Shown: one piece after another, positions 56,844 through 64,000 of the stretch | How positions within the stretch are numbered: the first letter of the stretch is position 1 | Layout: each line of letters starts with the position of its first letter | Source: Mycolicibacterium goodii | GTDB lineage: Bacteria > Actinomycetota > Actinomycetes > Mycobacteriales > Mycobacteriaceae | NCBI RefSeq assembly: GCF_022370755.2 | Contig: NZ_CP092364.2 | Coordinates: forward strand, 6,510,001 to 6,574,000 | DNA length: 64,000 bases | Reading direction: 5' to 3' | The notes under the pieces: generated by a model | Told to the model about the DNA's origin: nothing | Seen by the model: the letters and a program-made list of their open reading frames with translations, nothing else | Database searches by the model: none | Translations under genes and position numbers: made by a program

Positions 56844-58418
56844 ATGCGCCGAGCGCCGCACACGCCGGCCCTGCTCGCAGGCACGGCGATCGCCGCGGCC
56901 ATCACCGTGGCCACCGCCACGGCCGGTTGCACGGTCGCCAACACCGCGCACGGCGGGTACGACCCCGGGACCCTGCGCATCGTGCTGCCCCAGGAGCCGC
57001 CGACGCTGGAGCCGTGTGAGAGCTCGCTGACCTCGACCGGTGTCGTGGTGCGGTCCAACATCACCGAGCCGCTCGTCGAACGCGACCCGCAGACCGGCGA
57101 CCTGCTGCCCCTGCTGGCCACCGGATGGCACCAAACCTCGCCCGACCAATGGACTTTCGACGTCCGGCGCGGGGTCAGGTTCTCCGACGGATCGCCGTTC
57201 ACGGCGGCCGACGCGGCATTCTCCATCGACCGCGCCGTGAACTCCGATCTGCAGTGCAACGTCGACGGCTACGTGTTCGGAGACGATCCGCTGACGGTCT
57301 CCGCACCTGATGACCACACCGTCGTTGTGCGCACCACGAAGCCCGATCCCATTCTGCCGCTGCGTATCTCGTTCATCGAGATCGTGCCGCGGACCACCAG
57401 TGTCACCGAGAAGGTGCGCGAACCCGTCGGCACCGGGCCCTATGCGATCGAACGCTGGGAGTACGGCCAGAAACTCGTGCTGCACCGCAACGAGACGTAC
57501 TGGGGCGCCAAACCGGACTTCACGCGCGCCGAGTACCAGTGGCGCAGCGAGGGCAGCGTGCGCGCCGCCATGGTCGTCAACGACGAGGCCGACATCGGGA
57601 TTTCGGTGGGACCCGAGGACGGTGCGGGCGATCTGGGCGTGCCGTTCCCCAACAACGAGACCACGGCGCTTCGGCTCACCGCGACCGAGGCCCCACTCGA
57701 CGATCTGAGGATCCGCCAGGCGATCAACTACTCGGTGAACCGCACCGGCATCGTCAAGGCCCTGTTCCGCGGACTCGGCGAGCCCGCGTCGCAACTCATC
57801 CCCGAGGGCGTCGTCGGGCACAACCGGGATCTCGCCCTGTGGCCGTACGACCCCGACCGGGCCAGGGCCCTGGTCGACGAGGCGAGGGCGGACGGCGTGC
57901 CGGTGGATCGCCAGATCCGGCTGATCGGGCGCAACAGCCAGTTCCCCAAGGTCACCGAGACCGTCGAGGTGATCCAGAACGAGCTCACCAAGATCGGCCT
58001 GAACGTCAAGATCGAGATGATGGACACCGCGGCTCAGCTGCAGTACCAGCTGCAACCGTTCCCGCCGAATGCCGGGCCGTTCATCGCGTTGATCATGCAC
58101 GGTAACCAGGCCGGCGACGCAGCGTTCTCCGTCGACCAGTACATGCGCAGCGACGGTGCACAGAGTGCCTACGGCACACCGGAATTCGACGCCAAGATCG
58201 CCGCGGCCGGTGAACTCACCGGTACGCAGCGCCAGCAGGCCTACGCCCAGATCTTCGCCGACGAACCCAACGAGATCGCCCAGTTCGCCTACATCGCGCA
58301 CATGACCGGTGTGCTCGCCAAGTCGCCGCGCGTGGATTACCAACCGAACTCGGCGACCGGTGACGAGATGAGGTTGTCGCAGATGACGTTCGCCGGCGAC
58401 CGCACCGACAAGCAGTGA
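56844..58418 (+). CDS. ABC transporter solute-binding lipoprotein (DppA/OppA-type)
   Basis: A 524-residue SBP family 5 protein that captures the substrate outside the membrane. Signal peptide with a slightly unusual lipobox (TAGC, Cys29). The fold landmarks IVLPQEPPTLEP, ITEPLVERDPQTGDLLPLLATGW and the core WTFDVRRGVRFSDGSPFTAADAAFS are typical of family 5. Members bind peptides, but also oligosaccharides, nickel or sugar acids. The operon ends with a glucarate dehydratase, so a sugar acid is the likelier ligand here. Confidence 0.92.
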   Translation: MRRAPHTPALLAGTAIAAAITVATATAGCTVANTAHGGYDPGTLRIVLPQEPPTLEPCESSLTSTGVVVRSNITEPLVERDPQTGDLLPLLATGWHQTSPDQWTFDVRRGVRFSDGSPFTAADAAFSIDRAVNSDLQCNVDGYVFGDDPLTVSAPDDHTVVVRTTKPDPILPLRISFIEIVPRTTSVTEKVREPVGTGPYAIERWEYGQKLVLHRNETYWGAKPDFTRAEYQWRSEGSVRAAMVVNDEADIGISVGPEDGAGDLGVPFPNNETTALRLTATEAPLDDLRIRQAINYSVNRTGIVKALFRGLGEPASQLIPEGVVGHNRDLALWPYDPDRARALVDEARADGVPVDRQIRLIGRNSQFPKVTETVEVIQNELTKIGLNVKIEMMDTAAQLQYQLQPFPPNAGPFIALIMHGNQAGDAAFSVDQYMRSDGAQSAYGTPEFDAKIAAAGELTGTQRQQAYAQIFADEPNEIAQFAYIAHMTGVLAKSPRVDYQPNSATGDEMRLSQMTFAGDRTDKQ

Positions 58419-58445
58419 CGCCGAAGCCGCCAGGAAGGTTCGAGC

Positions 58446-59375
58446 ATGTTCCCATTCATCCGGCGCAGGATGTACACCAGCGCCCTGCCGCTGATCATCG
58501 TCCTGCTCGGGGTCTTCCTGCTGGCGCGGCTCACCGGAGACCCCACCAATCTGTACCTGCCCGAGTCCGCGACACCCGAGCAGCGCGCGGAGTTCCGCGC
58601 CGCCAACGGCTTCGACCAGCCTGTCACGACCCAGTTGGTCGACTACTTCAAAGGCGTCATCCATCTGGACTTCGGAACATCGCTGCGCACCGGTGAGCCT
58701 GCCGCGGAAATGGCGCTGCGGGCGTTCCCGGCCACGCTGCAACTGGCCGTCACCACAATGCTTCTCGCGATCGTCGGTGCGGTGGTCATCGGTTGCTGGG
58801 CCGCCTACCGGCCGAACTCGCTGGCCGACCGGTTCTCGAGCCTGCTGTCGATGACCGCGGCGTCGATCCCCGACTTCTGGTTCGCGATCACCGGGGTGTG
58901 GTTGTTCGCGGTCCTGCTGGGCTGGCTGCCCACCTCGGGGGTGGACAGCGGTGCGCTGTCGTGGATCCTGCCGATCGCCACGCTGATGATCCGTCCGCTC
59001 GGCGTGCTCACACAGGTGGTCCGCGGCGCGATGGTCTCGGCCCTGTCGGCGCCGTACATCCGGCTGGCGCGCAGCAAGGGCGCAGACGACGTGCGCGTGG
59101 TCACCCACCACGCGCTGCGCAACGCGGCCGCGCCCGCGCTCACCGTGGCGGGCGACCTGGCGGTCGGCCTCATCAACGGCGCCGTGGTCGTCGAGGCCAT
59201 ATTCGGCTGGCCCGGCATCGGCAAGCTGATGATCGACGCGATCCTGCAACGCGATTTCGCCGTGCTGCAGGCCGCCGTACTGCTCACCGCCGTCAGCATC
59301 TTCATCCTCAACATCGTCATCGACGCCTGCTACGCACTGCTCGACGCCCGGGTGCGGGAACCGGCGAAGGTTTAG
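58446..59375 (+). CDS. ABC transporter permease, DppB-type
   Basis: A 309-residue membrane permease with six helices. The N-terminal segment RRMYTSALPLIIVLLGVFLLARLTGDP is typical of DppB. The coupling EAA loop appears in YIRLARSKGADDVRVVTHHALRNAAAPALT. It pairs with the DppC-type permease 8 bp downstream to form the channel. ATG at 58446 with ribosome site AGGAAGG. Confidence 0.93.
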   Translation: MFPFIRRRMYTSALPLIIVLLGVFLLARLTGDPTNLYLPESATPEQRAEFRAANGFDQPVTTQLVDYFKGVIHLDFGTSLRTGEPAAEMALRAFPATLQLAVTTMLLAIVGAVVIGCWAAYRPNSLADRFSSLLSMTAASIPDFWFAITGVWLFAVLLGWLPTSGVDSGALSWILPIATLMIRPLGVLTQVVRGAMVSALSAPYIRLARSKGADDVRVVTHHALRNAAAPALTVAGDLAVGLINGAVVVEAIFGWPGIGKLMIDAILQRDFAVLQAAVLLTAVSIFILNIVIDACYALLDARVREPAKV

Positions 59376-59383
59376 GAGCCGCC

Positions 59384-60376
59384 ATGAGCACACAGATCGA
59401 CCTCGTCCCGGCGAAGCCCACGACGGCCATCGTCGGCGCGACCGACACCGACACCGGCAGGAGCCGCGATCGCGCAGTGCTGCTGAGGATGCTGGGCAAC
59501 GACCGCGTCGCGGCCACGGCCGCCTGCGTGCTGGGTCTGGTGTTCCTCACCGCGATCTTCGGGCCCATGCTCGTCGGCGATCTCGCCACCGACATCGACC
59601 TCGACAACTCCAACACCGCGCCGTTTCACCTCGCCCACGGGTGGGCCGACATCCTCGGCACCGATCCACTGGGCCGCAGCATGCTCGCACGGCTCATCGT
59701 CGCAAGCCGCACCACCCTGTCGGTCGCGGTACCCGCCGTCGTGCTCTCGGCGGTCATCGGGTCGGTCATCGGCATGTGGGCCGGCTACCACCGAGGCTGG
59801 CGGGAGACCGTCGCGATGCGCATCGCCGACGTCATCATGAGTTTCCCGTCGCTGCTGCTGGCCGTCGTCGTGCTCTACGTCTTCTCACCGAGCGCAGCCA
59901 ACATCATCCTGGTGCTGGCCATCACGCGCATCCCGGTGTACCTGCGCACCGCCCGCGCCGAATCCGCCGAACTGCAGAGCCGGGTGTTCGTCGACGCCGC
60001 GCGCACCTTCGGGGCCGGTGCGACATCGATCATCACACGCCACGTCGTTCCGATCGTGCTGCCCACGCTGCTCACGGTCGCCACCCTGGACTTCTGCTAC
60101 GTCATGCTGGCCGAGAGCTCGCTGAGCTTCCTCGGCATCGGTATCCAGCCGCCCGACGTCAGCTGGGGCCTCATGGTCGCGCAGGGCCGCACCTACCTGC
60201 ACACCGCGTGGTGGCTGTCGTTCTTCCCAGGGCTGGCCATCGTGGTCACCACGGTGTCGGCCACGATCCTCGCCGCGTGGGCCCGCATCGCCACCGATCC
60301 GGGGCAACGCTGGCGCCTCAGCGTGCCGCAGAAGCGCCTGTCCCGCTTCACCAAGACCGGAAGGGCCCTCTCATGA
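59384..60376 (+). CDS. ABC transporter permease, DppC-type
   Basis: A 330-residue permease. It has the DppC hallmark ILGTDPLGRSMLARLIVASRTTL before the second helix and the EAA loop FVDAARTFGAGATSIITRHVVPIVLP. The end SLSFLGIGIQPPDVSWGLMVAQGR is conserved in this family. ATG at 59384 after ribosome site TTTAGGAG; its stop overlaps the ATPase gene by four bases (ATGA). Confidence 0.93.
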   Translation: MSTQIDLVPAKPTTAIVGATDTDTGRSRDRAVLLRMLGNDRVAATAACVLGLVFLTAIFGPMLVGDLATDIDLDNSNTAPFHLAHGWADILGTDPLGRSMLARLIVASRTTLSVAVPAVVLSAVIGSVIGMWAGYHRGWRETVAMRIADVIMSFPSLLLAVVVLYVFSPSAANIILVLAITRIPVYLRTARAESAELQSRVFVDAARTFGAGATSIITRHVVPIVLPTLLTVATLDFCYVMLAESSLSFLGIGIQPPDVSWGLMVAQGRTYLHTAWWLSFFPGLAIVVTTVSATILAAWARIATDPGQRWRLSVPQKRLSRFTKTGRALS

Positions 60377-61386
60377 CCCCACCCATGACCGCCGTGCTCG
60401 CCGATCCCGCACTCAAGGTCGACGGGCTGTGCGTGGACATCCGCACCATCGCCGGCGCCGTGCGAGCGGTCGACAACGTCTCGTTCGAGGCGCACCGTGG
60501 CGAAACCCTCGCCCTGCTGGGGGAATCCGGCTGCGGCAAGTCGATGACGGCCACCGCGCTGGTCGGCCTGCTCGAACCGGTCGCTCGCGTATCCGCGGGG
60601 ACCGCGCGGCTCGGCGCGGTGGACCTGTTCAGCGCCGACCGCAAGACCCGCCGCGGCCTCGCCGGCACCGAACTGGCGATCGTGTTCCAGGACGCGCTCA
60701 CCGCGCTCAACCCGCTCTACACTGTGGGAACCCAACTGGCCGAACCGTTCCGGATCCACCGCGGGCTCAGTGCAAAGGAGGCCAGACGCAAGGCCGCCGA
60801 ACTCATGGACCGCGTCGGGATACCGCAGCCCGAGTCGCGGCTGAACGACTACCCGCACCAGTTCTCCGGCGGTATGCGCCAGCGCCTGCTCATCGCGATG
60901 GCCGTCGCACTCAACCCCACCGTGCTGATCGCCGACGAGCCCACCACCGCGCTCGACGTCACGGTGCAGGCACAGATCATGGCGCTGCTGCGGGATCTGC
61001 GCACCGAGTACCACATGGCCGTGGTGCTGATCACCCACGATCTGGCGCTGGTCGCCGAGGAGGCCGACCGCGTCGCGGTGATGTATGCCGGTCAGATCGT
61101 CGAAACAGGCCCGGTGACTGAGGTTTTCGCGAACCCCGCGCATCCGTACACGAAGGGCCTGCTCGACTCTGTGCCGGTCAGCGCGGTACGCGGTGCGGCC
61201 CTCGCGTCGATCGGCGGTGCGCCGCCCGAACTCAGCGCGATCCCGAAAGGCTGTGTCTACCAGGACCGCTGCCCGCACACGGCGGACGTCTGCGTGACGA
61301 GCAGACCGGCTCTCGAAGGAGAACACCGGCGCACCGCGTGTCACTTCGCAGGCCGGTTCGCGACGGGAGGAGAACACCATGTCTGA
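60373..61386 (+). CDS. ABC transporter ATPase, DppD-type
   Basis: A 337-residue nucleotide-binding subunit. Walker A GESGCGKS near residue 50, Q-loop [12 protein letters not shown], signature FSGGMRQR, Walker [13 protein letters not shown] and switch His in LITHDLAL. The C-terminal oligopeptide-transport extension has a cysteine cluster [14 protein letters not shown] that in homologues binds an iron-sulfur or metal centre. Works as heterodimer with the next gene; overlap of eight bases. Confidence 0.94.
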   Translation: MTPPMTAVLADPALKVDGLCVDIRTIAGAVRAVDNVSFEAHRGETLALLGESGCGKSMTATALVGLLEPVARVSAGTARLGAVDLFSADRKTRRGLAGTELAIVFQDALTALNPLYTVGTQLAEPFRIHRGLSAKEARRKAAELMDRVGIPQPESRLNDYPHQFSGGMRQRLLIAMAVALNPTVLIADEPTTALDVTVQAQIMALLRDLRTEYHMAVVLITHDLALVAEEADRVAVMYAGQIVETGPVTEVFANPAHPYTKGLLDSVPVSAVRGAALASIGGAPPELSAIPKGCVYQDRCPHTADVCVTSRPALEGEHRRTACHFAGRFATGGEHHV

Positions 61387-62386
61387 TCACCTGTTGCAGG
61401 TGCGCGACCTGCGCAAGTCGTTCCGGGTGGCGGGAAAGAACCGCCTGGTCGCGCTCGACGGCATCAACCTGCACCTCGACCGCGGCGAGACGCTGGGGCT
61501 GGTCGGCGAATCCGGTTGCGGCAAGTCCACCTTGGCGCGGACACTCATGATGCTCGAACGACCCGACGCCGGCACCGTCACGTTCGACGGGATCGACCCG
61601 TTCCGGTTGCGCGGCAAGGATCTGCTGGCGTACCGCCGCCGCGTGCAGATGGTCTTCCAGGATCCGTACGCCTCGCTGAATTCCCGCATGACCGCGGCCG
61701 AGATCGTCGCCGAACCGTGGCGCAGCCACAAGACGATGTACCCGCGCCGTTCGGACCGCGACGCGCGCGTGCGGCAACTGCTGGACATGGTCGGCCTGAG
61801 CGCCGCGGCCGCGGGCAGATATCCGCAGGAGTTCTCCGGTGGTCAGCGGCAGCGCCTCGGCATCGCGCGGGCGCTGGCGCTGGAACCCGATGTGATCATC
61901 TGCGACGAGCCCGTCTCGGCGCTCGACCTGTCGGTGCAGGCGCAGGTGCTCAATCTGCTCAACGATCTGCAGCAGCAGTTGCAGATCTCCTACATCTTCA
62001 TCTCGCACGACCTGTCGGTGGTCCGGCACGTGGCCGACCGGGTCACGGTGATGTACCTGGGCCGGATGATCGAGACCGGCCGCACCGAGGACGTCTACCG
62101 CAGGCCCGGCCATCCCTACACCGCCGCGCTGATGTCAGCCGCACCGAAACTCGATGCCGCGCAACGGCGCGAGCGGATCCTGCTGACCGGGGAGGTGCCG
62201 TCACCGCTGAACCCGCCGTCGGGCTGCCGGTTCCGCACCCGATGCTGGAAGGCGACCGAGGTCTGCGCGCGGACCACTCCGCCCGATGCGCTCGATCCGG
62301 TCGCCGACGGCGCCGACGATCTCAGGGTCGCCCACACCGCCGAGTGCCATCATCCGATGCACCGGGCGATGTCGGTCCCGGCGTGA
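61379..62386 (+). CDS. ABC transporter ATPase, DppF-type
   Basis: A 335-residue nucleotide-binding subunit. Walker [10 protein letters not shown] (about residue 43), Q-loop MVFQDPYASLNSRM, signature FSGGQRQR, Walker B VIICDEPVSALD and FISHDLSV. The C-terminal extension has CRFRTRCWKATEVC, like its partner. The stop overlaps the following permease start (GTGA), placing the TauE-like gene in the same operon. Confidence 0.94.
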   Translation: MSDHLLQVRDLRKSFRVAGKNRLVALDGINLHLDRGETLGLVGESGCGKSTLARTLMMLERPDAGTVTFDGIDPFRLRGKDLLAYRRRVQMVFQDPYASLNSRMTAAEIVAEPWRSHKTMYPRRSDRDARVRQLLDMVGLSAAAAGRYPQEFSGGQRQRLGIARALALEPDVIICDEPVSALDLSVQAQVLNLLNDLQQQLQISYIFISHDLSVVRHVADRVTVMYLGRMIETGRTEDVYRRPGHPYTAALMSAAPKLDAAQRRERILLTGEVPSPLNPPSGCRFRTRCWKATEVCARTTPPDALDPVADGADDLRVAHTAECHHPMHRAMSVPA

Positions 62387-63105
62387 GCGCCGCCGGCTAT
62401 GCGGTGGTCGCCGCGGCGATCCTGCTGGCGTCGTGCATGCAGGCCTCGATCGGGTTCGGCATGGGCATGCTCGCCGCGCCCGTCGTCGCGATCGTCGATC
62501 CGGCGCTGATCCCTGGCACGCTCATCATGCTGGCCACCGCGGTCACGCTGCTGGTGGTGATGCGCGAGCGCGAATCGATCGACCTGTCCGGCACCGGGTG
62601 GGCGCTGCTGGGCCGGGTGCCCGGCACGGTCGCCGGTGCGCTGGTGCTGCTGGTGCTGCCCGAGAAGGCACTGGCGGTCGCGCTGGCGGCCGTGGTGCTC
62701 GCGGGGGTCGCCGTCACGAGCCTCGGGTGGATACCGGCGCCGCACCGCCGCAATCTCGTGCTCGCCGGCGCCACGTCAGGGCTGCTCGGGACCGCGACCG
62801 CGATCGGCGGACCTCCCATGGCGCTGGTGTGGCAGAACAACTCCGGCGCACGGTTGCGCGGCACGATGAGTGGCTTCTTCCTGGTGGGTTCGGTGCTGTC
62901 GCTCGCGGTGCTCGCGCTCACCGGCGCCATCGATCGCCACACGCTGGTGATGTTCGCGTTGCTGATCCCCGCCGTGGTCGTCGGTTACGCGTTGTCCCGG
63001 TGGGTCAACCGGCATCTGGACCGCACCCGGCAGCGCCGGACCGCGATCGCGATCTCGACGATCGGTGCGGTGATCCTGATCGCCCGACAGCTGATGGGAG
63101 GCTGA
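62383..63105 (+). CDS. TauE/SafE-family (TSUP) permease
   Basis: A 240-residue membrane protein with about eight helices. Features include the TSUP N terminus SCMQASIGFGMGMLAAPVVAIVDP and the mid-protein repeat LGTATAIGGPPMALVW. Members export or import small anions: sulfite, sulfolactate, glycolate or other carboxylates. In this operon it may handle the sugar acid or a breakdown product. GTG at 62383 overlaps the ATPase stop. Confidence 0.87.
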   Translation: MSAAGYAVVAAAILLASCMQASIGFGMGMLAAPVVAIVDPALIPGTLIMLATAVTLLVVMRERESIDLSGTGWALLGRVPGTVAGALVLLVLPEKALAVALAAVVLAGVAVTSLGWIPAPHRRNLVLAGATSGLLGTATAIGGPPMALVWQNNSGARLRGTMSGFFLVGSVLSLAVLALTGAIDRHTLVMFALLIPAVVVGYALSRWVNRHLDRTRQRRTAIAISTIGAVILIARQLMGG

Positions 63106-63107
63106 GA

Positions 63108-63923
63108 TTGTCCGCCGACGACGTGTCCACCGACAACGCCGTTTCGATGCGCAAGGTGAAATCGGCGGTTCGCACCGTCGAACTGCTCGAGTACCTCGCG
63201 GCGCGCCCGGACCGGCCCGTGCGCATCCGCGAGATCTGCGCGGCGCTTGACATGCCGCGCAGTTCGGCGCACGCACTGCTGCGCACTCTCGTCGCGCAGG
63301 GGTGGGTGCGTTCCGATGACGCGGGCACGCAGTACAGCATCGGGATCCGCGCCCTGCTGGTCGGCACCAGCTATCTGGACACCGATCCGTACCTGCCGCT
63401 GATCGCGCCGTTTCTCGACGATCTGCGCGGTGAGCTCGACGAGACGTTCCATCTCGCGCGCCTCGACGGGCACGACGTCGTCTACCTGGCCACCAGGGAA
63501 TCCCGGCAGTACGTGCGCACCACCAACAAGGTCGGGCGCCGGCTGCCTGCGTACACCACGGCGCTGGGCAAGGCACTGCTGGCCGAGCGGTTCGGCGTGG
63601 ACCTCGACGCGCACATCCCTCAGACGCTGACGCCGTTGACGCCGCACACCATCACCGACCGCGCGGTGCTCGACGCCGCACTCGAGGAGGCGAGGGTGCG
63701 CGGCTATGCCACCGAGCACGAGGAGAACACGGTGGGGACACGGTGTTTCGCGGTCGCCCTGCGGTACCAGCAACCCGCACAGGACGCGATCAGCGCGTCG
63801 GTACCGCTGTCCCGGCTCACACCGGAACGCGAACGCGAGATCGTCGACGCCCTGCGCATGGTGTGCGACAAGGTCTCGCGGGTCGTGCGACCGGTGGCCA
63901 ACGGCGACAAGTGGTTCGCCTGA
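63108..63923 (+). CDS. IclR-family regulator of the ABC transporter/gudD operon
   Basis: A 271-residue IclR protein from a TTG at 63108, two bases after the TauE-like stop and preceded by GGGAGG. Winged helix at about 17-75 (IREICAALDMPRSSAHALLRTLVAQGWV). The effector domain has VYLATRESRQYVRTTNKVGRRLPAYTTALGKALL and RCFAVALRYQQPAQDAISASVP. Being inside the operon between transporter and gudD, it probably senses the transported sugar acid. Confidence 0.92.
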   Translation: MSADDVSTDNAVSMRKVKSAVRTVELLEYLAARPDRPVRIREICAALDMPRSSAHALLRTLVAQGWVRSDDAGTQYSIGIRALLVGTSYLDTDPYLPLIAPFLDDLRGELDETFHLARLDGHDVVYLATRESRQYVRTTNKVGRRLPAYTTALGKALLAERFGVDLDAHIPQTLTPLTPHTITDRAVLDAALEEARVRGYATEHEENTVGTRCFAVALRYQQPAQDAISASVPLSRLTPEREREIVDALRMVCDKVSRVVRPVANGDKWFA

Positions 63924-63948
63924 CCCGCAACGCTTCTCAAGGAGGAAC

Positions 63949-64000
63949 ATGGCACCGCAGACAAGGACCCCCGTGGTCACCGAGATGACCGTGATCCCGA
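63949..64000 (+). CDS. gudD: Glucarate dehydratase, 5' end only
   Basis: Only 17 codons fit before the window ends: MAPQTRTPVVTEMTVIP. They match the very start of E. coli GudD (TPVVTEMQVIPVAGHDS), which is distinctive. Ribosome site AAGGAGG lies 4 bp before the ATG, and the IclR stop is 25 bp away, so it continues the operon. This is the second glucarate-dehydratase-type gene in the window. Confidence 0.75.
   Translation, partial: MAPQTRTPVVTEMTVIP

Noticed and set aside
56700..59393. 897-codon open frame on the minus strand
   Set aside because: Antisense to the binding-protein and DppB-type genes. Long open frames opposite real genes are expected at this GC content; no family motif.

Overview
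The window is high-GC actinobacterial DNA. It almost certainly comes from a fast-growing Mycobacterium (Mycolicibacterium), with M. smegmatis or a close relative the best guess. The backbone keeps the M. tuberculosis order, inverted: acs (Rv3667), Rv3662c-like, Rv3661-like HAD phosphatase, the 6S-like RNA Ms1/MTS2823, ssd and the tad pilus genes (Rv3660c-Rv3654c), Rv3651-like, the Rv3649 helicase, cspA, Rv3647c-like, topA, the Rv3645 cyclase, Rv3644c (delta prime), tRNA-Thr, and Rv3635-like with galE1 (Rv3634c). The topoisomerase active tyrosine falls at residue 339, as in M. smegmatis. Metabolic and accessory modules not in the M. tuberculosis order as I recall it are inserted into this backbone.

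Layout. 1-2.7 kb: acetyl-CoA synthetase (cut by the window edge) and a degenerate Fic-like protein. 2.7-7.7 kb: a complete D-galactonate catabolic operon (dgoK-dgoA-dgoD-transporter, overlapping genes) with a divergent IclR regulator and an inverted repeat between them. 8-9.4 kb: HAD phosphatase and the Ms1-type RNA. 9.4-13.9 kb: tad/Flp pilus operon, followed by a decayed IS481-type transposase fragment. 14.3-25.6 kb: cupin, PAS-like protein, helicase, cspA with a strong terminator, topA, adenylate cyclase, delta prime and tRNA-Thr. 25.7-27 kb: a frameshifted alpha/beta hydrolase and a carboxymuconolactone-decarboxylase protein, with a palindrome over the start codon. 27.4-31 kb: a lower-GC island with an EspA/EspE-like ESX substrate, a lipoprotein, and a second, frameshifted copy of that lipoprotein. 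31.2-32.6 kb: a secreted PE-PPE-type hydrolase with an acidic repeat tail. 32.6-35.4 kb: Rv3635-like membrane protein and galE1. 35.4-37.8 kb: D-aminoacylase-like hydrolase with its TetR regulator and a TetR-type operator.

37.8-45.6 kb: a three-gene operon with overlapping ends. It encodes a Pls-type single-module NRPS (adenylation, carrier, then three membrane/left-handed-beta-helix blocks, the layout of epsilon-poly-lysine synthetase), an M1 metallopeptidase and a flippase-like membrane protein. Divergent to it is a TerC manganese exporter preceded by a clear yybP-ykoY Mn2+ riboswitch. 46.2-50.1 kb: glucarate/galactarate catabolism to 2-oxoglutarate (aldehyde dehydrogenase, keto-deoxyglucarate dehydratase, glucarate dehydratase). 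50.3-54.4 kb: a partner-switching and phosphorelay module (receiver-PP2C phosphatase, CHASE3-type histidine kinase, response regulator, RsbW-like kinase, RsfB-like antagonist) with a SigF-like promoter. 54.6-56.5 kb: LysR regulator and a 2-hydroxyacid dehydrogenase. 56.8-64 kb: a Dpp/Opp-type ABC transporter, a TauE-like permease and an IclR regulator leading into a second glucarate dehydratase (gudD, cut by the window end), so this transporter probably serves sugar acids rather than peptides.

The best candidates for undescribed biology are the Pls-peptidase-flippase operon and the EspA-like protein with its duplicated lipoproteins. No CRISPR array, prophage or intact insertion sequence was seen.
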